Source: Gnetum montanum
Taxonomy: Eukaryota; Streptophyta; Gnetopsida; Gnetales; Gnetaceae
NCBI GenBank assembly: GCA_015680685.1
Contig: MNCI01003975.1
Span: forward strand, 1,977,371 to 2,041,370
DNA length: 64,000 nt
Direction: 5' to 3'
The stretch's first letter is position 1, and every line of letters begins with the position of its first letter. A program made the position numbers and the translations under genes. The notes beneath the pieces are model-generated. The model was given only the letters and a program-made list of their open reading frames with translations. It ran no database searches and was not told where the DNA came from. This document shows, one piece after another, positions 32,672 through 42,760 of the stretch.

Positions 32672-35640
32672 ATTTCTTCTTCTCCACACAAAAGCACTTC
32701 ACCGCCTAGGACCAACACTAGACACAGTCAGCAGCACAACACACATAACCAAAATCCGCTAGTTCCTCAACAATTCAGTGTGGTATATATTCATCACTAT
32801 GAATATATACCCAACTTTACCTTTTTCTTCCATCAAGATGAACAACTACGTTGTAGAGACTTGGAGGGTAACATAGTGTTGCCTCTAGACAGAGTCGCCC
32901 CCAACATGCTCCTTCATGCCCATGCACGAATAGGCATGTCACAACTATATGCTGAGTATGTTGCATGTGATTACAATGCAAGGGACTACCATCCCACAGA
33001 AGCACAACGTCAATGGGACATGCGGCAGGAGAGTTACCACACATCATTGAAGGGCAAAGGCCTCCGTAATGCTTCACCCATATTAAACGAAATTGAGGGT
33101 GGTGAACCTGTTTTCATAGGTTCTCCACAAAACGATGTTCCCCCTCCTAACGATGGTCAAGAGGTGATGTATCAGGACTTACGCTCCACGATTCACAATC
33201 TTGGTTATGATCCCTAAGAACACCAAGTGTTCAACGAGGGAACACAACACATGATAAGGGTGAGCATTCTGATCATCATCACAATTGGAGCCGAGACCAT
33301 CAAAGAGAAGGTATGGAACATCGTCATGACGATGGTTCTCCTTCTTCTTCACCTTCATCGCAACATTCACCATCTCCTTCAACATTAGGATGCAATCATA
33401 AGGAACCTAATCGTGAGGATAAGGGTAAGCAAAATGAGAGACCTTGATGAGAGAGTCGAGAGCGAGGACAAGGGCATTCTAGGGAATCACAACATGAAAG
33501 AAGGGAAAGTAGGGAACCGTGTAGACATCATAGATGCCATGAAAGAAATGATCATGAAGAACCCCTATTTGCAACCCGAAGCATGTTAAACATCACGGAG
33601 GCTGTTAGAATACCTACAAGGCACCAAAAAGATAGCTAGATCAAGAGACTAGACATAAATAATATCCCACGATTTGAGGGGGGATACAACGTTGATCCAC
33701 AGAACCACTTACAGGAATTTCACAATGCCTGTGCCTTGTAGAACATTGAAAATGAGTGGCAAAAGTTAAAGTTGTTCCCAAGGACACTCATAAAAGAAGC
33801 AAAAAGCTGGTACTAGTCCTTAGAACTGAAAACCATTAGGAGGTGGAGTACAATGCTAGAACTATTTAATGACAAATATCAAATGTACTCTCAAGTGTTC
33901 AACTTGCGAAAGCAGATCCAAGGATGGAAGCAGGGTAATCATGAATCCTTGGATGCTGCCATGGGCTGATATTATGCACTGTTACATCATTGCCTTGGCC
34001 ATGGGTATGCACAACAGGATCAACTATGCCACCTCGTAGATGGGCTAAGACTTGAAACCAAGAGAACCCTTGGAACATATGCCCAAGGGAGATTATCTAA
34101 ACTTAGGTCCCATGAGGTTCATAGATAGTTGGAGCAAGTAGCTAAGGAAGAAGGAGAGCTACGTAAGAGAGAGAGTGTAGAAGAGTATAACCATGATCCT
34201 TCCCTCCGAAAGAGGGGAGTGAGATTCTGTGAAGAGGAGGATGAGTCATCACTCGAAGAGTTGGTGAGTAGGAAAACCTTACCGCTTCAAAAATTAACAA
34301 CAGAAGTGTTGGCTAAGGTAGATCAAATGTAGGACTCCTTAGATAGTAGATTTGAAATTATTTTAAAAATCATAGAGGAGTCTAACAAGCGAAGTAGTGA
34401 CCATGATAAGAAAAAGAAGAGGGATCTGGACCATGCACATAACAAAGATAAGGGTAAGATGACTATCACCAAAGAGGTTGTGGATTCCAATACGGACGAT
34501 GACGGTGGGTGTGAGATATGTCAGTATGACCATCCTAAGGTACCCAATAATCTCACATCTGCAAGAGTCTAGGGTGTATGCACTTAACCCAAGACTTAAC
34601 AAACAGTAAGCACCCTGTCGGTTACCTTATCCCCAAGGTAACTTGAGGCAGTTCCACCAATCATTAACATATTATCCAAATGGAACTCTACCACAACCTA
34701 TGGAGCAACACCAGTAGTGGCAATACCCACAGTCATGGGGGATGCCACCGCCAAGGCAACAATACCCTTACCGACACATATGGCTACTACATGTAGCAGC
34801 CAATCTCTCCACATGACTCTGTTGGTCGTGTGACACCACCACATCACTATCAAGCTCGGAAGTATTATAAGACTCCTTCTCCTAGGAGAGACACATCACA
34901 CGCATACCATCCTTCGAATCCATCCATCACTCTTACACCGATAGCTCCACTACCGCCCGCTCTAGCAATGTAAGGGGAACACCCCACTCAACCGCAACAA
35001 CGCAATGCTACGAGAGTAGTAAACCTTCAACCCGCTGTTGGTTCTGACAACTGTACAAGGAGAAGACCTTTCTTCAGAACCAACAACCCAAACAAGTTCT
35101 CACAACCACAAGCAGTTGAGCCTCAAAATGTCCCTCCATCAAATAAGGTTTCAGAGCTCCCTTCAAACCAACAACAGAGCTCAACGCACACAGTTATGTT
35201 AACACATACCGTCACTGATTGGATCAAAGTAGGCCACCTTCTTAGGAAACTCTTTGAGCCTCGAAGTCCCTTAATCTGCCTCCAAGTCACTGGGAATGTA
35301 AAGCTCTTCTGGACTTAGGTTCTGGAGTCAACTTGATATTGCAAGAAATGTATAAAGCCTGGAACCTGCCTCCACTAAAGAAGAGCAATATTCACTTAGA
35401 GCTGGCTAATCAGTCTATCACTATTCCCTTGGAATTGATGGAGGACATCATTATGACTATGTGTGTGGTTGGTCATACTCAGCTAATTTCCTGGTGATCC
35501 AAGTAAATAATGATAAAGGGGACTTCCCAATAATAATGGGAAGGGCATGGCTAAGTAATGTGAACACATGCTTCGGAATCCATGATCTTTCCCTGGAAAT
35601 ATCTAAGAAAAATACTTTGGAAAGATCGAGAAGAAAAAGG
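32672..35640 (+). pseudogene. gag-pro: Gag-protease polyprotein of element C, broken
   Basis: Same protein as in A and B. The start codon is ATT at 32672 where B has ATG. Open pieces: 32780-33217 (Gag N-terminus, NIVLPLDRVAPNML), 34129-34332 (EEGELRKRESVEEYN helix region) and 35461-35754. Stops include TAA after DP at 33215, TAG at 33639, TAG in WY-TAG-SLE near 33813 and TGA near 33967. At least one net frameshift lies between 33220 and 34129. The knuckle-like CEICQYDH is near 34510. The protease at 35200-35560 keeps LLDLGSGVNLI, with the catalytic Asp and DLGS form typical of this lineage. The segment after protease is longer than in B, running to about 36050 (open piece 35784-36053). Confidence 0.9.
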
Positions 35641-36079
35641 TTCCATGCATCACATATAGTGATACTGAGGGTGATAGTGTACAGGAGCGTTCAACATCTC
35701 CTGCATGTAACCAGTGTGCACAAGAGGTTAACATACAAAAGTTCCTATATGTAGTAACCACACAACAAGAGAACACCCAGTGGTTGATAGCTAATCAAGA
35801 GAGCAATCCACCAATATGCATGGAACTAACTGGGAGAGCAACTTGCGTCAACGAAAAAAGCATAGATGCACTGAAGCAAGAGTGTCGCCAACTTCCAATC
35901 CTTATTCTGAAACCACCAATCGAGGAAAGTTGGAAACTCTTAGAAAAGCCAAATGAGTACTCTGATAGGAGAATATTAGTATGTGTGCAACTGACCAACC
36001 CTTATCATGAACCTAAAATGGTTTATGCACATAGCACATTTGAGAGAGGATGACCTCACTCATTATTTCGGATCTCTCC

Positions 36080-38003
36080 CTTCCAACTCAATCATGGGGG
36101 AGATGGCCACCTATGCTAATCATTTGAGGCCCTCAGTTCTTTTTAAATTTTTTTTTGTTTTACCCCTTTTTGTTTTACACATTTTTGTTTTACAAATTTC
36201 CTTAACTTTTCTTATTTTTGTTTTACAACATCATTTATACTTTTTTCATTTCTTTGTGTATTTGATTACATTGTTTGATTCGTCACTTAATAAGTGCTCT
36301 AAAGATGGTATGAATTGTATTACATTGATTGCTAATGTTTGGTTTTTACCCTTAAGTTATGATGTTGATACTAAGGTATGGTTCTTTTGATATAACAGGC
36401 AGTGAGTCCACATCATCTACGCATCCATAAAATTCTATGGTCTCTCTTGGCTTGGAACTGTATAGTCCCTTTCCCAATAATAAGAACTATCAACGAATCT
36501 ATGACTAGGTATTTTCTCAAACTAAGGAAGGATTCAAGGATTGAAAAGGGTATGACTTCAAGGGGACTTGATGCACTTATGCTAGCCATTCTCTTGGATG
36601 CTTGGATGTTTTCTTCTTGAGTTTTCTTACCATTGTAACGTTGCCGCATTATCAGGAAGCTAAGCAAATAAAAATAATAAGTTTCTGCATGGTGTGGTTC
36701 TCATGCAAAAACAAAAGAAAAAATAGTGAGAATTCAAAGCACACCCCTTAGACAAAATAATCACTTAGGCTATAAGCACTGGTTATGGAACTAAAAAAAC
36801 ATGTTCCCTCTAACTAAGGCCCTTCCCACTTCCTACTTTCTCCTCTTTTGTTTTGTTGGAATGGTGGTGTCTGTTTGGTGGAAGCATTCTTGTTACTTCG
36901 GGTGGATAGATTGGCCAAATGTATTAATGTGAAGTCACTGAATGTGGTTTGTTTGAGACCAGATTTGGAATGAGATCTACTAAGTCACATTAACCATTAA
37001 CACATAAGGGATTGTACACGACCTTGTTCTTGAGACTCCATTCCATTCTCTTCTTTCCATCCTTCTTTCCCCATTTATCACCTCATTGCCAGTTGTATCA
37101 GTAGTCCGTATTTTGATAGATGCATTATTTTCTTTTTGGTAAACTCTTGTGGTAAAGACTTTAACTCTTATCCAAATGACATTCCTAGAGCCTACAGACT
37201 CTTTGAATGTGCGATTGTCAGGGCATTAAGGGCATGAGCCTGCTTTGGGGAGGACCCACTGGCATTTTCTATTTGGTGCATCCATTAATTTCTTTCCCTT
37301 AAAGATTTATGCAATCACCAATTATTTTGTTCATTTTTATATTTGATATCCATTTTTATTGGTGTTCCCATTGTTTCTTTTTTTCCATCTTTTCTATTCC
37401 TTATCTTTTTCCATTCTATCGCTACTGGAGGTTTGCTCTCAGTCATGGGGGTCTTGGTCCAATTTTTTTGATTTTTCTCTTAACCCCTACACCTCGAGTA
37501 GTCACCAGTATTATATCTCCAGATCTGTATCAGACATATCACAACTCAGCCAATGGACCTTACACCAAAGCAAGGTCTCAGTTGCATTATGATTCATTTA
37601 TCCTTGCTAATATCAAACTGTGTTGTGTGTGCAGATGGCAATCATACAACAACAGATTGGATCTAGATGAAACACTTGGAATTAATTAGTGCTAAAGTGA
37701 TTATGCAAGGAACGAGATTGATGGCATGCTTATGGATGAACAACGAAAGGCACAATCCTGGCATTGGCAGCAATAGACTTCTTCTTTTCTCTCTCTCTTC
37801 TCTCTTCTCTCTCAGCTGCCAAATAAGGCTGGATGTCAAATGTGCATAGTGTTCACTCTTGTTGTCGTGAACGCTAAATTTTATCATGTATTGTAATGAT
37901 GATCCATTCACATGTCATCCCATTCACCATTAGTGTCACTCAAGTCAATAATCCCATACCTTCCCAATATTTTGTAAAGAACTCAAGGATGAGTTTTTAT
38001 TCA
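36080..38003 (+). other. 3' internal region of element C
   Basis: Shares the whole block order of 13878-15874 in B: GGGGGAGATGGCCACCTATG, T-rich stretch, small conserved frame, GCACTGGTTATGGAAC block, CAGGGCATTAAGGGCATGAG block, and the PPT-like motif at 37442-37451. No 31-A run here, only a short A-rich stretch. Confidence 0.75.
36402..36670 (+). pseudogene. Conserved 3' small frame with hydrophobic segment (element C)
   Basis: Counterpart of 14252-14515. Opens with GTG where B has ATG, directly after an acceptor-like TTTTGATATAACAG (36385-36398), and reads WSLLAWNC...NESMTRYFLKLRKD, then KGMTSRGLDALMLAILLDAW. One T fewer than B in a T-run near 36610 shifts the frame; in the other frame the hydrophobic stretch continues (MFFFLSFL). 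Product unknown; an env-like or accessory membrane peptide is possible, RNA-level conservation equally so. Confidence 0.45.
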
Positions 38004-38015
38004 GTCATGGGGGTA
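38004..38015 (+). other. Polypurine tract of element C
   Basis: GTCATGGGGGTA, identical to B, directly before the 3' LTR. Confidence 0.8.
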
Positions 38016-38801
38016 TGATGGGACACGATATCACATGGGCTGCAATATTGCATCAGTCCCTGCAATATCGCAGCCTATCCCCTTGTCTATAAATAAGAAG
38101 TAGCTTCCCCTTGTAAGATCATCTAGATCTAGACCCTTAGCTAAACTTTGGCAATTTTACCATTCTAGAGATAGAATAATTTTCATGTGCTCGTAATAGG
38201 AGTCTCAAAGTGAACAAATCTTTATTCGAGCAAATTGTACCTGAGCACACATTTGTGTATGGAAATAAAGATGAACTTTTTGATAAACCTTGTAGTGCAT
38301 GAACTAAGCTAATTAGGATTTAATTATGTTAAATGCTTAAATACTTTTTTAGATAATTAATCTCTCTCAACCCTCAACTCATAGTTAAGTGCATTCAGTA
38401 CGACTGCTTCGAGCATGTGTGCTACGCTTGGTAACTCAGTAACGAATAGCATTTGGTAATCCCAGTAGCGTAGCACTGGTTCAGGGTGTGTATGGTAAGT
38501 GGGAATGGATACTGATGCTAGGACGATTAAAGCTTAGTTAGTGAAAGTTAGTTACTTAGTCTCTTCACCCTTTCCTCTCTTAGCATAGGCGATAAAAAGA
38601 TAAAAGACATACAAATCACATACCTCAGACTTACTTAACCATACAACTATGAAAATACAAGTAAGTCTGGGAAGACAATGATTGATTAACCTTAAGTGTT
38701 CCATAAAGCGCGTAAGAACTTAGTCCTTGGAGTTCGACTAGATCGTACGTGTAATGCTCGTATTCATATGGTTGAGTGTAGGGGTACCTCGCCACTCATC
38801 A
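38016..38801 (+). repeat. 3' LTR of element C
   Basis: 786 bp, TGATGGG...CTCATCA. Keeps three decayed CGATATCG-type palindromes (around 38026, 38043 and 38063) before the TATA box at 38088-38095. Followed by AAAGG. Confidence 0.92.
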
Positions 38802-38806
38802 AAAGG

Positions 38807-39318
38807 TAAATAATATGTGGGACTCTTTAGATGAGAAGTTTTAAATAGCACTTAAGATTGTGAAGGAGAAAATGAACTAGGAGAACAAGGATAAGAATAA
38901 GAGAAGGAAGAAGGAAGTAGTGAAAGACTATCATCATAAAAAAAATAAGGCTACAACAGTAGAAGACTTTATAGAGTTTGATTTTGATAATGAAGGATGT
39001 AACATATGCTAATAGGAACATCTTAATTGATGTTTCTCAATCCTATCATACTTACAAGAATCTAGGATTATGGACTAAATCCAAAGCTTGCTAGATGATA
39101 AGCATCGAAGAGGTTTTCTTATTCTCAAAAAAACTACTAATAATAATTCTACCAATAGTAGTACTATCCAAGTAGAATGCCACCTCAACCTTAGGTTACT
39201 ATCATCAATGGAAAAACCCATAGTCCTTGAGGATGCTACCACCAAAATAGTAGTATTCTTATCATCAACCAGATTCATATGGCTATTATGTCCAAAAACA
39301 TATGTTACCAAGTGGCTC
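38807..39318 (+). pseudogene. gag: Gag piece 3 of element D
   Basis: Resumes after C: MWDSLDEKF (38815-38842), ALKIVKE, a Lys-rich run, then the knuckle-like segment with GCNIC at about 38996 but His spacing lost, SYLQESRI near 39050, and a Pro/Tyr/Gln-rich tail. YSYHQPDSYGYYVQ, in a shifted frame near 39260-39300, matches the element A tail. Interrupted by F at 39319. Confidence 0.85.
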
Positions 39319-39955
39319 TGTGACGTCCCATCCTTGGATGTAATGGAAAACATCAAATATACAATATATTAGACATTATGCATACAAAGAAAATATACCA
39401 ATGCGAAATGTAAGTGATATTTAGCACTATATTTAAAAATAATAATAGGAAAATGTAGAAAAAGAAAAAAAATTAATGATTTATTAATATGGAAAAGTGT
39501 ATCTGGATTGTGCTTTGAGAGTGTTCCTTGGGGTTTTCTTCCTTCGGCATCTATCCCTTAGAGGTAATCTAGCACTGTCACCATGGTTAGGCCTATAACT
39601 TGGCTAGAAGGGATGGCTAGTCCACTTCCTATCCCACTTCACCCGACTTTTTGTGACTTGCCTATACTAGCTCCACCACCCCATGACTTGCCTGTACTAG
39701 CTTTGTGATTCCTATGACTTGCCTATACCACCTTTGCCATTGCCATGCTGGCATGACCTTTAACCACTAGTATAAATGCCTTCAGTCAAACCCCCAAAGG
39801 TTACCTTAAGAGACATGTTTAATTATTACAACATGCTTTTTTTTGTCTTAATCACAACTACCCTTTTGGGTCTTGTTAAGATAACAATAACACTTGTTAT
39901 GAAGAGACACCATCTTCATTAGGCAATTGCATCATTTGGGAATGGGGATGTGACA
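39319..39955 (-). repeat. 3' LTR of element F
   Basis: 637 bp, TGTGACGTCCC to ...GGGGATGTGACA, ends nearly inverted repeats. Collinear with 44047-44684. Confidence 0.92.
39645..39760. repeat. Triplicated unit inside the F LTR
   Basis: About 33-bp units containing TGACTTGCCTATACTAGCT occur three times here and again three times in the 5' LTR (about 44380-44465), but only once in the G LTR. Confidence 0.7.
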
Positions 39956-39975
39956 ATCTACCTTCCTTAGGTTTC
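39956..39975 (-). other. Polypurine tract of element F
   Basis: Minus strand AAGGAAGGTAGAT directly upstream of the LTR start TGTCACATCC. Confidence 0.65.
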
Positions 39976-40374
39976 ATTGATCCTCGAATGAATCCACGTT
40001 CTCTATCTTTTTTTAGATCCAATTCTTTCTTTAATGATTTTGTGCTCCAATAATTTGATTTCCCCTTGAACTTGAAGTTTTCTCTTGCTAATTTTACAAA
40101 TACGATATATGTGAGAAAGATTATATGGAAAATTAAATGTTACTTTCTTGATACTTACTTCATTTTCCAAGATAATGATAAGAGTGAATTAAAGATCTAC
40201 CAACTACTAATCAACAGTTCTAACTACGGTCACACAATGTGCAACTCATATCTGGTTACCCAAGTGAAGCTAGGGTAAATTCTTTTTATCCAACTTGCAT
40301 TTCCTTAGATATTTTATTAATATAATTGAAATATAAATTTAACAGTGAATAAAATAATAATATCATCAAGTAAG
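39976..40374. other. Internal F sequence between PPT and the CCR4 copy
   Basis: A plus-strand run of 70 codons (40066-40278) and a minus-strand run (ARENFKFKGKSNYW near 40085) are both possible; neither is recognised. No poly(T) that would mark a retroposed mRNA tail next to the CCR4 copy. Confidence 0.4.
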
Positions 40375-41560
40375 AGTGAGATGCTTCGTGATCTTGATCA
40401 ACCTTATGAATTGATGGGAGTAATTGTAATTCTACCATAAGTGGTATGTGATCAGATGGTCTTGTTCAAGATGGCAAGACTTGATCTTGATTCTTCTCAA
40501 TCTCTTTTTTAGAAATAAACTTAATAACTTGGTAACTTGAAAGAACTAGGCAACATACCAAATATAATCCAAAGTCTCAATGAAGAATGTTGTTGATCCA
40601 TCTTCATTAATCATTGCAAAATAATTTGTAAACTGTGGTTCTTAACGAGTGTTATCCATCAACATCATCTATTCTTGAATTCTAAAGTTTGATTTATCTA
40701 CTAAAGATTCAAAATAAGTAAAATATGCACTAGCTAATGGAATTGCATGTTGAATTGATGGAAACATCCTTTTCAAGTTAGGTTCATCTTCCAAAGATTT
40801 TTTTACAGATCCATATTTTAAGAATTGATAAACACTACTTCCAAATTTTGCATTAAAGTCTCCACAAAGAATAAATGGAACTAGATCAGTACAACTAACT
40901 TCTTCCTCAAACTTCATTCTATTTGTTTAATCAAGTATGCTCCTTGACAAAGTCTAACATCTGAACATGTTGGTTTGGCAATTAAATGTGTGTTAACCAC
41001 ACATACACATCTTCTTGATAGATGAACTTTTAAAATCACTGCTAGGGCTATGTGATTTTTCCAAAATCTTGATTGTTATTTCTTTTCCATCGCTTGAAGT
41101 TCTAGAATTTCAAAAATCATATATTCTAAACTCCATTCAAATCTTTGTACTAATTCAAACTTGGCTTCTTTATAAAAGATTGCACAACCATCCATGTTAT
41201 AACTTCTATAATATGCTAATCTATACAGCTCAAATAAAAAAAATTTCTTATAAATACCTTTGTGTATTCCATATTTTCCAAATCTAGTTGGAATTGATAT
41301 AGAAATTCCCATGGTAAGACTTCTTGTGAGCACAAGACATCAGCATCCAAATCTTTTAACTCTGCTAAAATGCATGGGTATCGATATTCATGCCAATCCA
41401 AGGCCCATGATAGACATAGTGAATATTGTTTCTCACTCACTAGAGATCTTGCAAGAATGTTGTATGTTGCAACTTTCATTCCTATTCTTGGAGTCTTGTC
41501 GAGATCATTTCTCTTCATGAGTATCATACTTCTTGTCAAAACAACATTTTGAGTCTCCAT
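40375..41560 (-). pseudogene. CCR4: Captured CCR4-type deadenylase (exo/endonuclease/phosphatase fold), intronless, broken
   Basis: Copy of a host gene for a poly(A)-removing 3' exonuclease of the CCR4/Angel/nocturnin group. Known members degrade mRNA tails, mostly in the cytoplasm. Minus-strand motifs stand in family order over 1.19 kb: ATYNILA (41475), CSQEV (41325; usually CLQEV, catalytic Glu kept), DGCAIFYK (41190), VVNTHL (41000, His kept), CGDFN (40865, Asp and Asn kept), EPQFTN (40635), ETLDYIWY (40575), PSDHIPL (40455, final Asp-His kept). About three frameshifts (near 41250, 40920 and 40480) and several stops (near 41073, 40665, 40635 and 40550) break it. Plant CCR4-type genes have introns; none is visible, so it came through RNA. 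It is in the sense orientation of F. DGCAIFYK and the SDH end recall the Arabidopsis CCR4 homolog 4 group; that assignment is tentative. The N-terminal leucine-rich repeat part of yeast CCR4 is absent, as in plants. Confidence 0.88.
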
Positions 41561-42261
41561 GTTGTTTTGCCCTATGGATTAATATACCCTTTTCTTGATA
41601 GTTGAAGATTGTTGTATTTCTTAAACTAATTCTCCAACTAATACATCAACTAATCATTAACTAATACATTGACTAATAGTCAACTACATCAACTGAATAA
41701 CTATATTATCTATTTCTATAATTATATTATCTAATTTTAGTAATAGTTAATGACATTATATAAATTTAGTAATATATAATTACATTATCTAATTTTTAGT
41801 GATATTTAACTATATTATTTTTGATGACCTTTCTACCCCCCTTGAGAACACTAACTCTGGCAATGTAACTAGTAACATGCCATAGTGATCTTAAGACTAT
41901 CTATAAATCTTAAAGCCTAAAATGTTGAATTTATAATATCATTGAATTATAGGGTGCCCAAATGATAAATTTAACCTCACCATTGAGTACAGAAGGGTGA
42001 AAAATGTTAGAAATGACTATTCATATGTTGAAAATAGACATTGTATGCTTAAGTGATCCAAAATTAAACTTTTGAAGATCTTGAAGCACCATATCGGGCA
42101 AGGAGTAAAAAATAATTTTTAGGGTTCCCTAGGGTGGATTTCACTTCACCATTAGGTCCAAAAGGTTGAAATCTATAGAAAATAATTTTTCATTGATTGA
42201 AAAATATTTCTGAAATCAAAAGTGATGGCTTCTAAAATCTAAGTACTTTGGTGCAAAAAAT
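41561..42261. other. AT-rich internal F sequence
   Basis: No gene. ACTAATACATCAACTAA-type short repeats at about 41630-41700. Two similar lines containing CACCATT and AAGGTTGAAA-type text (41975-42000, 42148-42172) suggest a diverged duplication. Confidence 0.45.
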
Positions 42262-42323
42262 GAGACTTCCCGAGAGGTCACCCATCCCAATTCTACTCTA
42301 GAGCGAGCATGCTTAATTCTGGA
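42262..42323 (-). pseudogene. 5S rRNA-derived segment (internal promoter part)
   Basis: Minus strand reads AATTAAGCATGCTCG, then AGAGTAGAATTGGGATGGG, then TGACCTCTCGGGAAGTC. This is plant 5S rRNA from about nt 45 to 105 (AAGTTAAGCGTGCTTGGGCG...GGATGGGTGACCTCCTGGGAAGTC) with scattered substitutions. It covers the A box, intermediate element and C box, the RNA polymerase III internal promoter. Neither the 5' part nor the 3' end of 5S rRNA is recognisable on either side. 5S-derived promoters are known in Cassandra elements and some SINEs; which applies here is open. Confidence 0.82.
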
Positions 42324-42407
42324 ATTTTTATTTTTGTTGCTACCACTACATCAAATTCTAATTTTGAAAATTATTTTCATAGGTTCCTAATTTTAAACTA
42401 ATCATTT

Positions 42408-42485
42408 AATGATGAAAATTTAAATTTTTCATTAATTGATGAAAATTTAAATTTTTCATTAATTGATGAAAATTTCAAATTTTTT
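42408..42485. repeat. AT-rich tandem repeat in element F
   Basis: Nearly three copies of a 27-bp unit TGATGAAAATTTAAATTTTT plus CATTAAT; each unit contains the palindrome AAAATTTAAATTTT. Confidence 0.8.
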
Positions 42486-42605
42486 TCTTAGTTGACGTAC
42501 AATTGAAAATTTTCTGTCATATAACAAAGAATTTGCTATTTCATTGTGAATGGCAGCAACAGCCATAGTGTTGCACTATTTCAAGGTCCATGTGGTGATG
42601 CTAGA

Positions 42606-42760
42606 GGCGATGATAGGTGGCGTTAGAGGCAGTGATGGATAGTGATAGGCAGCACTAGGAGGTAGTGATGGGTGGCATGAGAGGTAGTGATGGGCAGCAT
42701 GGAAGGTACTGATGGGTGGCGTAGGGGGTAGTGATAGGCAACATGGGGGGCAGTGATGGG
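42606..42760. repeat. 22-bp minisatellite in element F
   Basis: About seven imperfect units of the form GGTAGTGATGGGTGGCATGA. G has a related array at the matching place, so the array belongs to the element family. Confidence 0.75.

Larger units (their letters stand above)
31778..38801 (+). mobile_element. Element C: complete non-autonomous Gypsy element carrying only gag-protease
   Basis: 7,024 bp with 5-bp target duplication AAAGG (31773-31777 and 38802-38806), inserted in the gag of D. 5' LTR 31778-32524, tRNA-Asp primer site 32526-32543, gag-PR 32672-35640, 3' region 36080-38003, polypurine tract, 3' LTR 38016-38801. Same family as A and B (termini, primer, TATA block, gag) but a distinct LTR subfamily, with TAAGATCATCTAGATCTAGA after the TATA box. 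RT, RNase H and integrase are absent, with the same downstream edge as in B. Confidence 0.93.

Noticed and set aside
41260-41552. Plus-strand frames (86 and 60 codons) over the CCR4 copy
   Set aside because: Antisense shadows; the minus strand carries the recognised CCR4 motifs.
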